In this document: positions 8,164-17,823 of the stretch, in pieces
Numbering within the stretch: the stretch's first letter is position 1
Layout of the letters: the number at the start of each line of letters is the position of its first letter
From: JASHUC01 sp963849095
GTDB lineage: Bacteria; Pseudomonadota; Gammaproteobacteria; Steroidobacterales; Steroidobacteraceae
Length of the DNA stretch: 64,000 nt
Assembly: GCA_963849095.1 (NCBI GenBank)
Contig: CAWKGA010000002.1
Location: forward strand, 1-64,000
Direction of reading: 5' to 3'
Made by a program: the position numbers and the translations under genes
Notes under the pieces: generated by a model
The model's input: only the letters and a program-made list of their open reading frames with translations
Database searches by the model: none
What the model was told of the DNA's origin: nothing

Positions 8164-8940
8164 TCACATGAACGCGGCGGATAACACGTAGTCGAGCAGC
8201 AGGGTGAGGACCGAGGAGGCGACGACCGTCCGCGTCGTCGCAAGCCCCACGCCCTCGGCCGTGCCGTCGGAATGGTAGCCCTCGTAAACGGCGATGAGGC
8301 TCGCCACGAACCCGAACACCAGGCTCTTGACGATGGCCTCGTTCACGTCGGCGAGGCCGATGGAGCTTTGCATCTCCGACCAGAAGGCGCCCCGGTCGAC
8401 CCCCAGCTGCTGCACCCCGACCAGCTGTGCTCCGTAGAGCCCGACGACGTTGAACACCGCCGTGAGGAGCGGCATCGCGATGAGACCGCCGAGGAACCGC
8501 GGGGCCGCGACATACCGCATCGGATCGACCGCCATGATCTCCATGGCGGTCAACTGATCGGTGGCGCGCATCATCCCGATCTCCGAGGTGAGCGCCGTCC
8601 CGGCCCGGCCCGCGAAGAGCAACGCGGTGAGCACGGGACCGAGCTCCTTCAGCAGGCCGAACGCCGCGGCAATACCGAGGTAATTCTCCGACCCGAATCG
8701 CTGCAGCAGATTGGCGCCTTGCAGCCCGAGCACGGCCCCCGTCGCGATCCCTGAGAGCATGATGATGATGAGCGAGCGGGCGCCCGCATTGTAGATCTGC
8801 TTCACGATCAAACCCGGCCGAGCGAGCGCGGGACCGCACTGGGCGAGCAGCTCCAGCGCGAACAGGGAGGTGGCGCCGATGTGCTGCAGTCCGCGCAGCA
8901 GGGGCCCATCGCGCATGCCGCTCGATTCGCCGCCGCTCAC
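8164..8940 (-). CDS. mlaE: MlaE permease
   Basis: 258 aa multi-span inner-membrane protein of the MlaE/YrbE family. Conserved core segments ELGPVLTALLFAGRAG and TSEIGMMRATDQL are present. It forms the dimeric permease of the MlaFEDB phospholipid transporter. The start overlaps the end of mlaF by 4 bases (coupled translation); an internal ATG at 8916 is an alternative start. Confidence 0.96.
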   Translation of the reverse strand: MSGGESSGMRDGPLLRGLQHIGATSLFALELLAQCGPALARPGLIVKQIYNAGARSLIIIMLSGIATGAVLGLQGANLLQRFGSENYLGIAAAFGLLKELGPVLTALLFAGRAGTALTSEIGMMRATDQLTAMEIMAVDPMRYVAAPRFLGGLIAMPLLTAVFNVVGLYGAQLVGVQQLGVDRGAFWSEMQSSIGLADVNEAIVKSLVFGFVASLIAVYEGYHSDGTAEGVGLATTRTVVASSVLTLLLDYVLSAAFM

Positions 8941-9782
8941 CCGGACCCCTCGCCGAGCAGCTCGGTCTCATAGTCGGGGGCGGGATAATGAAAGGGTACG
9001 GGGCCGTCCGGGCTGCCGCTCATGAACTGCTCCACGATCGGCGAGCCGCCACGGTCGAGCTCCTGGGGCGTGCCGGAGGCGACCACGCGGCCTTCCGAGA
9101 TCAGATAGCTGTCGTGCGCGATCGTTTCCAGCTCATGCACGTCGTGCGAGACAACGATGCTCGTGAGCCCGAGCGCCTCGTTCATCTTCTGGATCAGCCG
9201 CAGGATCACCCCGAGCGCGATCGGATCGAGGCCCACGAACGGCTCGTCGTAGATGAGGAGCTCCGGGTCCATCACGATGGCGCGCGCGAGCGCCACGCGC
9301 CGGGCCATGCCGCCCGAGAGCTCGGCCGGCATCAGCTCGGCGGCGCCCCGCAAGCCGACGGCATGCAGCTTCGTGAGCACGATGTCGCGGATGAGCGGCT
9401 CCGGCAGCCTCGTGTGCTCGCGCAGCGGAAAGGCGACGTTCTCGAACACGTCGATGTCGGTGAGCAGCGCGCCGTTCTGGAAGAGCATCCCCATGCGGGT
9501 GCGCATCGCGAACACCTCGCGCGAGCGCAGCGTCGTCACATCGCGGCCCCAGACGCTCACGCGGCCGCTCGCCGGATACGACTGCGCCGTGATGAGCCGC
9601 AGCAAAGTGGTCTTACCCGTCCCGCTCGGGCCCATGACCGCAGTGATGCGGCCTCGCCGCGCGCGTAAGGTGAGCCCGGAGAAGACCTCGCGGCCGCCGA
9701 TCGAGTAATGCACGTCCTCCGCATCGACCACGATGTCGCTGGCGGCGGCTGGTGTCGCCGCTTGCTGTTCCGGGGGACCCAT
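8937..9782 (-). CDS. mlaF: MlaF ATP-binding subunit
   Basis: 281 aa ABC ATPase: Walker A GPSGTGKT (51-58), signature LSGGM (155-159), Walker B ending YDEP (178-181), and switch His in VSHD. It powers MlaFEDB lipid transport. The C-terminal extension of about 25 residues after the ATPase core is probably the MlaF segment that contacts the neighbouring subunit and MlaB. First gene of the leftward mlaFEDCB operon, 18 bases downstream of the aldolase gene, so readthrough from that gene is possible. Confidence 0.96.
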   Translation of the reverse strand: MGPPEQQAATPAAASDIVVDAEDVHYSIGGREVFSGLTLRARRGRITAVMGPSGTGKTTLLRLITAQSYPASGRVSVWGRDVTTLRSREVFAMRTRMGMLFQNGALLTDIDVFENVAFPLREHTRLPEPLIRDIVLTKLHAVGLRGAAELMPAELSGGMARRVALARAIVMDPELLIYDEPFVGLDPIALGVILRLIQKMNEALGLTSIVVSHDVHELETIAHDSYLISEGRVVASGTPQELDRGGSPIVEQFMSGSPDGPVPFHYPAPDYETELLGEGSG

Positions 9783-9800
9783 GCGGTGATGAGCGCGCCG

Positions 9801-10823
9801 TCAGGCGGCTTGGCTCTCGAGCGCCGGTTGGTAGCGCCCGAGCGTCGCGAGACCGTTGAGCTTCGCGCGCTTGGCGAGCTCCTTCTGCCCCACCGCGAAG
9901 CCCGCGGGTGATCCTCCCCACCCCTTGAGCGCCGTATCCTGCAGGGCACGCCCGTAGCTGAAGGTGACGCTCCAGGGCAGCGCACCGAGCTGGTTGATGA
10001 GCGAGAGGTGCAGCGTCGCCTCCTCGGGCGACTGTCCGCCCGACAAGAAGGCGATGCCCGGCACCGCCGCCGGGACGCGACGCTTGAGGCAGCGCACCGT
10101 CGCCTGCGCGACCTGCTCCGGCCCCGCCTGGATGGGGGCCTTCTTCCCCGAGATCACCATGTTCGGCTTGAGCACCATGCCCTCGAGGTAGATGCGATGC
10201 TCGTGGAGCGCATGGAAAACCTCCTCGAGGACCCGATCGGTCACCTCCTCGCAGCGGTCGATCGAGTGGGCGCCGTCCATCAGCACCTCAGGCTCGACGA
10301 TCGGCACGATCTCCTGCTCCTGGCAGAGCGCGGCGTAGCGCGCGAGGGCATGCGCGTTGGCCCGCACGGCGAACGCCGTCGGGATGCCCTCGCCGATGTC
10401 GATGACCGCGCGCCATTTGGCGAAGCGGGCCCCGAGCTTACGGTACTCGATGAGCCGCTCGCGCAAGCCGTCGAGACCTTCGGTGATGGTCTCGCCCGGA
10501 AAGCCGGCGAGCGGCTTTGCGCCTTCGTCCACCTTGATGCCGGGGATCACGCCGTGCTGGACGAGGTAGTCGGGGAACGGGACGCCGTCATGCGTCTTCT
10601 GACGAATCGTCTCGTCGAACAGGATGACGCCGCTCAGGGAGTCCGAGGCGCCGGGCGCGGTGAATAGCATCTCGCGATAGGCGCGGCGGTGCTCCTCGGT
10701 GGAGTCGAGCTTGATGACATCGAAGCGCTTCTTGATGGTGCCCGAGCTTTCGTCGGCGGCCAGGAGGCCCTTGCCCTTCACCACCATCGCGCGTGCAACG
10801 CGCTCGAGCTCGCTGCGGTTCAT
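9801..10823 (-). CDS. fructose-bisphosphate aldolase, class I
   Basis: 340 aa, the length and motifs of eukaryote-type class I aldolase. LLAADESSGTI is at the N-terminus and the Schiff-base Lys is K219 in GMVLKPNMV. It cleaves fructose 1,6-bisphosphate to dihydroxyacetone phosphate and glyceraldehyde 3-phosphate without a metal ion. The final residues end RYQPALESQAA rather than in the terminal Tyr typical of animal enzymes. It precedes mlaF in the same direction, though the functions are unrelated. Confidence 0.95.
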   Translation of the reverse strand: MNRSELERVARAMVVKGKGLLAADESSGTIKKRFDVIKLDSTEEHRRAYREMLFTAPGASDSLSGVILFDETIRQKTHDGVPFPDYLVQHGVIPGIKVDEGAKPLAGFPGETITEGLDGLRERLIEYRKLGARFAKWRAVIDIGEGIPTAFAVRANAHALARYAALCQEQEIVPIVEPEVLMDGAHSIDRCEEVTDRVLEEVFHALHEHRIYLEGMVLKPNMVISGKKAPIQAGPEQVAQATVRCLKRRVPAAVPGIAFLSGGQSPEEATLHLSLINQLGALPWSVTFSYGRALQDTALKGWGGSPAGFAVGQKELAKRAKLNGLATLGRYQPALESQAA

Positions 10824-11009
10824 CGTCGGTCCTCCTCAAAGATTCTCAAGCTCGCGCGCCTCAAACGTTCCAACTCGCGGCCCCGTGCCCGGTTCCGCCG
10901 ACGGGATTGCGGTCGAGCCGGCCGGGCGCGAAGGATAGCAAACTGGATGCCGAGCCATGCGCCAGGTCCGGGGCGCCCCCGGATGGACCCCTGGCGTCGA
11001 GTGCTAATC

Positions 11010-11026
11010 AGGACTAAAATAGTCCT
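11010..11026. promoter_or_regulatory. IscR/Rrf2-type operator before the suf operon
   Basis: Perfect 7-bp inverted repeat AGGACTA-AAA-TAGTCCT, 17 bases before the regulator's ATG. The GACTA...TAGTC core resembles the Type 1 sites bound by the [2Fe-2S] form of IscR. The likely meaning is autoregulation of the suf operon by its own first gene. Confidence 0.7.
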
Positions 11027-11043
11027 ACTTTAGGGTAGCCGCC

Positions 11044-11547
11044 ATGTTGCGCATCAGCAAGCTCACGGATTATGCGACGGTCATCCTGGCGATGCTCGCC
11101 GAGGAACCCGTGCGCGTGCAGACCGCCGCGGCCCTCTCGGAGCGGACGCACATCGCGGCGCCGACGGTGAGCAAGCTCCTGAAGCAGCTGCAGCGCGCCG
11201 GGCTCGTGAGCTCCACGCGGGGGCTCCACGGCGGCTACCAGCTCGCGCGCCCCGCGACCGAGATCAGCGCGGCGTCGATTCTCGATGCGCTCGAGGGCCC
11301 GCTAGCGCTGACCGACTGCTCCGCGGGTCACGGACACTGCAGCATCGAGGAGACCTGCCGGGTCGGCCGGGCCTGGCAGCGCCTGAATCTCGCCATCCGG
11401 CGGTCGCTGTACGAGGTGACGCTCGCGCAGCTCGCCGGTATCGATTCGGCGCAGCCGCAGCTGCCTGCGGTGGAGCGGGAGATCAAGCGCGCGGCGCGCG
11501 GCGGACCGACCGGGATGACGCGCGGCGGACCGCCGCGGATGAGATGA
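11044..11547 (+). CDS. Rrf2-family Fe-S regulator of the suf operon
   Basis: 167 aa winged-helix Rrf2 protein. The N-terminal helix-turn-helix (about 1-65; LTDYATVILAML and TVSKLLKQLQ) is followed by three Cys (C92, C99, C105) spaced as in IscR for a Fe-S cluster. It is the first gene of the suf unit, with an IscR-like palindrome just upstream, so it probably represses suf when its cluster is loaded. The last 20 residues are a basic Arg/Gly/Pro tail encoded by an imperfect 24-bp tandem repeat. Confidence 0.9.
   Translation: MLRISKLTDYATVILAMLAEEPVRVQTAAALSERTHIAAPTVSKLLKQLQRAGLVSSTRGLHGGYQLARPATEISAASILDALEGPLALTDCSAGHGHCSIEETCRVGRAWQRLNLAIRRSLYEVTLAQLAGIDSAQPQLPAVEREIKRAARGGPTGMTRGGPPRMR
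11495..11542 (+). repeat. 24-bp imperfect tandem duplication
   Basis: Two adjacent copies (11495-11518 and 11519-11542) differ at three bases. They encode the end of the Rrf2 regulator, giving repeated ARGGPTGM / TRGGPPRM peptides. Likely a recent slippage duplication. Confidence 0.8.
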
Positions 11548-11581
11548 GGCTCGGGAAGGATGATGAGGCTTTGGACCGTCT

Positions 11582-13026
11582 ATGACTGACTCTGCAATGG
11601 AGCTCGAGGAGCTCGTCGGCCGCCAGTACCGGCACGGATTCGTGACCGACATCGAGTCGGACACGGTGCCGCCCGGCCTCGACGAGGACGTGGTGCGCCT
11701 CATCTCGCGCAAGAAGGGCGAGCCTGCGTTTCTCACCGAGTGGCGGCTCGCGGCGCTCAAGCACTGGCTCACGATGCGCGAGCCTCATTGGTCCCACGTG
11801 CGCTACCCGGCGATCGACTACCAGGCGATCTCCTACTACTCGGCCCCGAAGGCGCGGACGGACGGGCCGAAGAGCCTCTCGGAGGTCGACCCGAAGCTGC
11901 TCGCAACCTACGAGAAGCTCGGCGTGCCGCTCCACGAGCGCGCGCGCCTCGCCGGCGTCGCGGTCGATGCGGTCTTCGACAGCGTGTCGGTTGCGACGAC
12001 GTTCAAGGAGCGCCTGGCCGAGGCGGGCGTGATCTTCTGCTCCTTCTCCGAGGCCGCGCAGAAGCATCCCGCGCTCATCGAGCGGTACCTCGGGACGGTC
12101 GTGCCGTCCTCGGACAATTTCTTCGCGGCGCTCAACTCCGCGGTGTTCACCGACGGCTCGTTCGTCTACGTGCCGAAGGGTGTGCGCTGCCCCATGGAGC
12201 TCTCGACGTACTTCCGCATCAACGCGGCGAAGACCGGCCAGTTCGAGCGCACGCTCATCATCGCCGACGACGGCGCGTCCGTGAGCTATCTTGAAGGGTG
12301 CACTGCCCCGCAGCGCGATGAGAATCAATTGCACGCGGCGGTCGTGGAGCTCATCGCGCTGGACGACGCCCGCATCAAGTACTCGACGGTGCAGAACTGG
12401 TATCCCGGCGATGCGCACGGCATCGGCGGCATCTACAACTTCGTGACCAAGCGGGGCGAGTGCCGCGGGCGGCGCTCCCATATCTCCTGGACCCAGGTCG
12501 AGACAGGCTCGGCCATCACCTGGAAGTATCCGAGCTGCGTGTTGCGCGGGGAAGGCTCGAGCGGGGAGTTCTACTCCGTCGCGACGGTCAACAACCATCA
12601 GCAGGCCGATACCGGCACGAAGATGATCCACATCGGCCGCGGCACACGCAGCACGATCATCTCCAAGGGAATCTCCGCGGGCCACGGACAGAACACCTAC
12701 CGGGGCCTGGTGAAGATCCTGCCCTCGGCCGAGGGCGCGCGGAATTTCACGCAGTGCGACTCGCTGCTGATGGGCGGGGAGTGCGGCGCGCACACGTTCC
12801 CGTACGTCGAGGTGAAGAACCCTTCGGCGACGGTCGAGCACGAGGCGAGCACCTCGAAGATCAGCGAGGACCAGCTGTTCTACTGCCTGCAGCGCGGCAT
12901 CTCCGAGGAGGACGCGGTGAACCTGATCGTGAGCGGGTTCTGCAAGTCGGTGTTCAAGGAGCTGCCGATGGAGTTCGCCGTCGAGGCGCAGAACCTGCTC
13001 GCGGTGAGCCTCGAGGGAGCGGTGGG

Positions 13027-13030
<4 letters not shown>
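11582..13030 (+). CDS. sufB: SufB, Fe-S scaffold subunit
   Basis: 482 aa, typical SufB length. With SufC and SufD it forms the SufBC2D complex that builds Fe-S clusters. Conserved segments include YVPKGVRCPMELSTYFRIN, EGCTAP, and the C-terminal KNPSATVEHEASTSKISEDQLFYC block. The start at 11582 has GAGG upstream at 14 bases, somewhat distant. A second ATG at 11597 lacks any ribosome site. The stop overlaps the sufC start. Confidence 0.97.
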
Positions 13031-13775
<745 letters not shown>

Positions 13776-13779
<4 letters not shown>

Positions 13780-15119
13780 GCAACGAGCTGACCCAACGCA
13801 TCGCGCAGGAGCACGCCGCCGCAGCGCAGTCCCTGCCCTCCGGCGTCGTTGCGCGCGCGCGCCGGCGCCGGGCCATCGATGCGCTGGTCGCGCGCGGACT
13901 GCCGACCACACGGGACGAGAACTGGCGCTACGCGAGCCTGCGGCCGCTCGAGCGGGTGCGGTTCGCGCCGGCCCCCGCGCGGGCCGATCTCGCTCCGGAC
14001 CAGCTGCCGCCGCCCATTCAGGGATATGCGCGGTATGTCTTCATCGACGGCCTCCTCGCTGCCGCGGCATCGGCTCCAGGGAGCCCGTGGCCAGGCGTGA
14101 CGGTTCACACGCCGAGCCGCCCCGCCGATGGCGGCGCCGCGGAGGCCGGCGCCTCGGGCACTCCCGCTGCGTCCGCGGAGCCGGACAGGGCATCGACGCC
14201 CGATAGCGCCTTCGGGTTGCTGAACGATGCCTTTGCCCTCGACAGCGCGGAGATCGACGTGGGCGCGGCAGCCTCCGCCGAGCCCGCTTGCATCGAGGTG
14301 GTGTTCGCCGCCAGCGCTCCGGCGCAACAGGGCGCCTCCTATCCGCGCCTGCGCGTGAGCGCAGCGCCGCATACCCAGCTGCGGCTGATCGAGAGGCACG
14401 TGAGTCTCGCCGGCGACGCGAGCTTCGTCGACGCCGCCGTGGAGGTGCAGTTGCACGACGGCGCGGCCATCGATCACTACCGGGTGCAGCAGCTCGGGGC
14501 GCGCGCGGTATGGATGGACACGCTCAGCGCCTCCGTCGGGCGCTCGGCCGCGTATCGGTTGCACGGCATCAACCTCGGGGCGCAGTCGGCGCGCTCGACG
14601 ATGCACGTGCATCTGCGAGGAGACGGCGCGCAGCTCGCCTTGCATGCCGTCTCGGCGGGCGACCGCCAGCAGGTGCTCGATCAATACGCGGTGGTGGACC
14701 ATGCCGCCCCGCACACGCGCACCGAGGAGAGCTTTCGCGGCATCGCCGCGGGACGTGCGCGTGTCGCGTTCAACGGCAAGATCATCGTGCGGCCCGGCGC
14801 TCATGGGGCCGACTCGAGTCAATCGCTTCGGGGGCTGCTCGCCGGCGCCGACGCGGAGATCGACGTGCGGCCGCAGCTCGAGATCTACACCGATGACGTG
14901 CGCTGCAGCCACGGCGCGACGGCGGGCAAGCTCGACGAGGCGATGCTGTTCTATCTGCTCTCGCGCGGACTCGACCGCGACACGGCCAAGCTGCTCCTCA
15001 AGTGGGCCTTTCTCGAGGATGTCGTCTCGAAGATCGCCGTCGCGGCGCTGCGCCGCCAGATCGAGCAGAGCCTCGCCGGACAGATCCAGGAGTCGGACAC
15101 CTTGAAGGAGCTGCTGTAA
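13776..15119 (+). CDS. sufD: SufD, Fe-S assembly subunit
   Basis: 447 aa member of the SufB/SufD family. Diagnostic C-terminal motifs are NGKIIVRPGAHG, the DADQS-like DSSQSLRGLL, CSHGAT and LLSRGLDRDTAKLLL. It partners SufB and is linked to iron acquisition by the complex. The N-terminal half is divergent and Ala-rich, with a loosely conserved 130-200 region. The stop TAA overlaps the sufS ATG by one base. Confidence 0.95.
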
Positions 15120-16399
15120 TGGCCGCGATCGTGCGCGAAGCCGGCGCCGCGGCTCCCGACGCGGCTGCCCCCGGTACGCCCGCCCTCGATGCGGAGCGCG
15201 TGCGCCAGGACTTCCCGATCCTCTCGCGCACCGTGAACGGCCGGCCGCTCGTGTATCTCGATAGCGCGGCCTCCGCGCAGTCTCCACGCTCGGTGATACG
15301 CGCCGTCGAGGACTACCAGCTGCGGTCGCACGCCAACGTGCATCGCGGCGTGCATCTGCTGAGCCAGGAGGCCACGGCCGCCTACGAAGGCGCGCGCGAC
15401 CGAGTGCGGCGCTTTCTCAACGCCCGCTCGGCCCGGGAGATCCTCTTCGTGCGCGGCACGACCGAGGCGATCAATCTCGTCGCGCAGTCCTATGCGCGGC
15501 CGCGCTTCGGGCCGGGGGATGAGATCCTCATCACGGCGCTCGAGCACCACGCCAACATCGTGCCGTGGCAGATGGTGCGCGAACAGACTGGCTGCTCGCT
15601 TGCGGTCGCCCCGATCGACAAACGCGGCGAGCTCCCGATGGACGAGTTCCTCGCGCGCCTGACACCACGCACGCGGCTCGTGGCCGTCGCCCACGTCTCC
15701 AATGCGCTCGGCACCATACTGCCGGTCGGCGCAATCATCGCGGCAGCGCACGCTCGAGGCATACCGGTGCTCATCGACGGGGCCCAGGCGGTATCGCATC
15801 GGACCATCGACGTGCGCGCGCTCGACTGCGACTTCTACGCCTTCTCGGGCCACAAGCTGTACGGGCCGACGGGGATCGGCGTGCTCTACGGGCGCGAGGC
15901 GCTGCTCGCCGAGATGCCCCCGTGGCAGGGCGGCGGTGACATGATCCTCACCGTCTCGTTCGAGCGCACGACCTACAACGAGCTGCCCTGGAAGTTCGAG
16001 GCGGGCACCCCCAATATGTCGGGCGCGGTCGGGCTCGCCGCCGCGATCGACTACGTCGAGGGACTCGGGCTCGACGCCATCGCCGCGCACGAGCAGCGGC
16101 TGCTCGAGGAGGCGACGGCGGAGCTCGAGCGTATTCCGGGACTCACGATCATCGGCACGGCGGCGCACAAGGCGTCCGTCATCTCGTTCACGCTCGAGGG
16201 CATCCATCCGCACGACCTCGGCACCATTCTCGACAGCGAGGGCGTCGCAGTGCGCACCGGGCACCACTGCGCCATGCCGGTCATGCACTTCTTCGGCGTG
16301 CCGGCGACCGCCCGCGCCTCGTTCGCTTGCTACAACACGCGCGAGGACGTGCGGCGGCTCTCGGCGGCCCTGCACAAGGCCCGCGAGGTATTTCGCTGA
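15119..16399 (+). CDS. sufS: SufS cysteine desulfurase
   Basis: 426 aa class-V PLP enzyme (group II desulfurase). PLP Lys246 is in FSGHKLYGP, and catalytic Cys384 in RTGHHCAMP, matching SufS/CsdA. It mobilises sulfur from cysteine for cluster assembly. An Ala/Pro-rich 25-residue extension precedes the conserved core. It is coupled at both ends, overlapping sufD and the sufU-like gene by one base each. Confidence 0.96.
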   Translation: MAAIVREAGAAAPDAAAPGTPALDAERVRQDFPILSRTVNGRPLVYLDSAASAQSPRSVIRAVEDYQLRSHANVHRGVHLLSQEATAAYEGARDRVRRFLNARSAREILFVRGTTEAINLVAQSYARPRFGPGDEILITALEHHANIVPWQMVREQTGCSLAVAPIDKRGELPMDEFLARLTPRTRLVAVAHVSNALGTILPVGAIIAAAHARGIPVLIDGAQAVSHRTIDVRALDCDFYAFSGHKLYGPTGIGVLYGREALLAEMPPWQGGGDMILTVSFERTTYNELPWKFEAGTPNMSGAVGLAAAIDYVEGLGLDAIAAHEQRLLEEATAELERIPGLTIIGTAAHKASVISFTLEGIHPHDLGTILDSEGVAVRTGHHCAMPVMHFFGVPATARASFACYNTREDVRRLSAALHKAREVFR

Positions 16400-16893
16400 T
16401 GGAGCTGAGAGATCTATACCGGGACGTGATTCTCGACCACAACCGGAGCCCCCGAAATTTCGGGCGGCTCGCGCAACCCGATGCGCGTGCCGAGGGTCAC
16501 AATCCCCTGTGCGGCGACCGGCTGACGCTCGCGGTGCGTCTCGACGGCGATCGGATCGAGGACATCCGCTTCGAGGGCAAGGGTTGCGCCATCTCGACGG
16601 CCTCGGCCTCCCTGATGAGCGAGGCCGTCAAAGGCAAGGACCTCGCGACCGTCCGCCGGCTCTTCGAGAGCGTACACGCTCTGCTCACGGAGCAGGATGC
16701 ACCGGCCGGACCCGAGCTCGGCAAGCTCGCGGCGCTCTCCGGAGTGCGCGAGTTCCCGGCGCGCGTGAAGTGCGCGAGCCTGTGCTGGCACACGCTGAAT
16801 GCGGCGCTCGAGCAAGGCGCCGGCACCGTGACGACGGAGCTCACCGACGAGGTTCCCTCGGGACTCGCCTTGAGGCAGGCCGGAGAGCCCTGA
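16399..16893 (+). CDS. sufU: SufU/IscU-type sulfur acceptor or scaffold
   Basis: 164 aa IscU-fold protein. Cys38 in NPLCGD, Asp40, Cys63 in GKGCAIS and Cys125/Cys129 in KCASLCW match the SufU pattern, including the insertion between Cys63 and the final Cys pair. SufU in Gram-positives binds zinc and takes sulfur from SufS. It occupies the place sufE has in E. coli, and no SufE is visible here. One-base overlaps join it to sufS and sufT. Confidence 0.92.
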   Translation: MELRDLYRDVILDHNRSPRNFGRLAQPDARAEGHNPLCGDRLTLAVRLDGDRIEDIRFEGKGCAISTASASLMSEAVKGKDLATVRRLFESVHALLTEQDAPAGPELGKLAALSGVREFPARVKCASLCWHTLNAALEQGAGTVTTELTDEVPSGLALRQAGEP

Positions 16894-17444
16894 TGCGCAG
16901 CGACATGAACGAGCCCGTCGTGCTCTATCGCGACGTGCGGGCCGTGATGGTGCCGGCCGGAACGGAGATGACTCTCAAGGCCGGCCAGGCCGGCTACATC
17001 ACCCAGGCGCTCGGCGGCAGTTTCACGCTGTACGTCGATGGGAATCTGTTCCGCATCGCGGGCGAGGACGCCGATGCGCTCGGCAAAGAGGTGGTGAAGC
17101 CGCTCGAGTTGCCGCCCCACGCAACGGACGACGACGTGCTCAAGGCCGTATGGGATCAGCTCAAGACCTGCTACGACCCCGAGATTCCGATCAACGTGGT
17201 CGATCTCGGCCTCGTGTACGAATGCGAGGTGCGCCCCGGCGAGGATGGCGCGCGGACGGTCGACGTGAAGATGACCCTCACCGCGCCGGGCTGCGGCATG
17301 GGGGACATCCTGCTCGACGACGCGAAGGACAAGCTCGAGCGGATTCCGACGGTGCGCGAGGTGAAGGTCGAACTGGTCTTCGATCCTCCCTGGAACCCGT
17401 CGATGATGTCCGAGGCCGCGCGGCTGCAGACGGGAATGTTCTAA
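16893..17444 (+). CDS. sufT: SufT (MIP18/DUF59 family) Fe-S maturation factor
   Basis: 183 aa. The N-terminal part is SufT-specific, and the C-terminal DUF59 domain (about residues 75-165) has the DPEIPINVVDLGLVY signature and the reactive Cys in APGCGMG. SufT proteins aid delivery or maturation of Fe-S clusters. The start ATG overlaps the sufU stop. The position as a tail gene of the suf operon supports the call. Confidence 0.93.
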   Translation: MRSDMNEPVVLYRDVRAVMVPAGTEMTLKAGQAGYITQALGGSFTLYVDGNLFRIAGEDADALGKEVVKPLELPPHATDDDVLKAVWDQLKTCYDPEIPINVVDLGLVYECEVRPGEDGARTVDVKMTLTAPGCGMGDILLDDAKDKLERIPTVREVKVELVFDPPWNPSMMSEAARLQTGMF

Positions 17445-17484
17445 AGATCGAGCACTCACCGACGATCTCCTGGCGAGGATGCTG

Positions 17485-17808
17485 ATGACGGCGCAATGGC
17501 TCGATGTGGGCGATGTGGACAAGGTCGAGGCGACACAGCCGTTCTCCGCAGAGATCGACGGCATGCCGATCGTGATCGTGCGCTGCGATGCGGGGTACTA
17601 CGCGGTGGAAGACCGCTGCACGCACGACGGGGAGGCGCTCGCCGGCGCGGAAATCGAAACGGATTCCTGCCAGATCATCTGCCCGCGGCACGGGGCGCGG
17701 TTCTGCCTGAAGACCGGCGAGGCGCTGACCCCGCCCGCTTACGAGCCGGTGCGCACGTTCAACGTGCGCATCGCGAACGGGCGGCTGCTCGTCGAGCTTC
17801 CCGACTAG
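17485..17808 (+). CDS. Rieske [2Fe-2S] ferredoxin-type protein
   Basis: 107 aa soluble Rieske protein. Ligand pairs C45-x-H47 and C66-x2-H69 lie in CTH and CPRH boxes, as in oxygenase-type ferredoxins. The ATG at 17485 is preferred over 17479 because GGCGAGG then lies 6 bases upstream. It is 40 bases after sufT and probably the last gene of the suf unit. Its partner is unknown; it may be an electron donor or a client of the SUF machinery. Confidence 0.88.
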   Translation: MTAQWLDVGDVDKVEATQPFSAEIDGMPIVIVRCDAGYYAVEDRCTHDGEALAGAEIETDSCQIICPRHGARFCLKTGEALTPPAYEPVRTFNVRIANGRLLVELPD

Positions 17809-17823
17809 GTGCGGCACGCCCTC

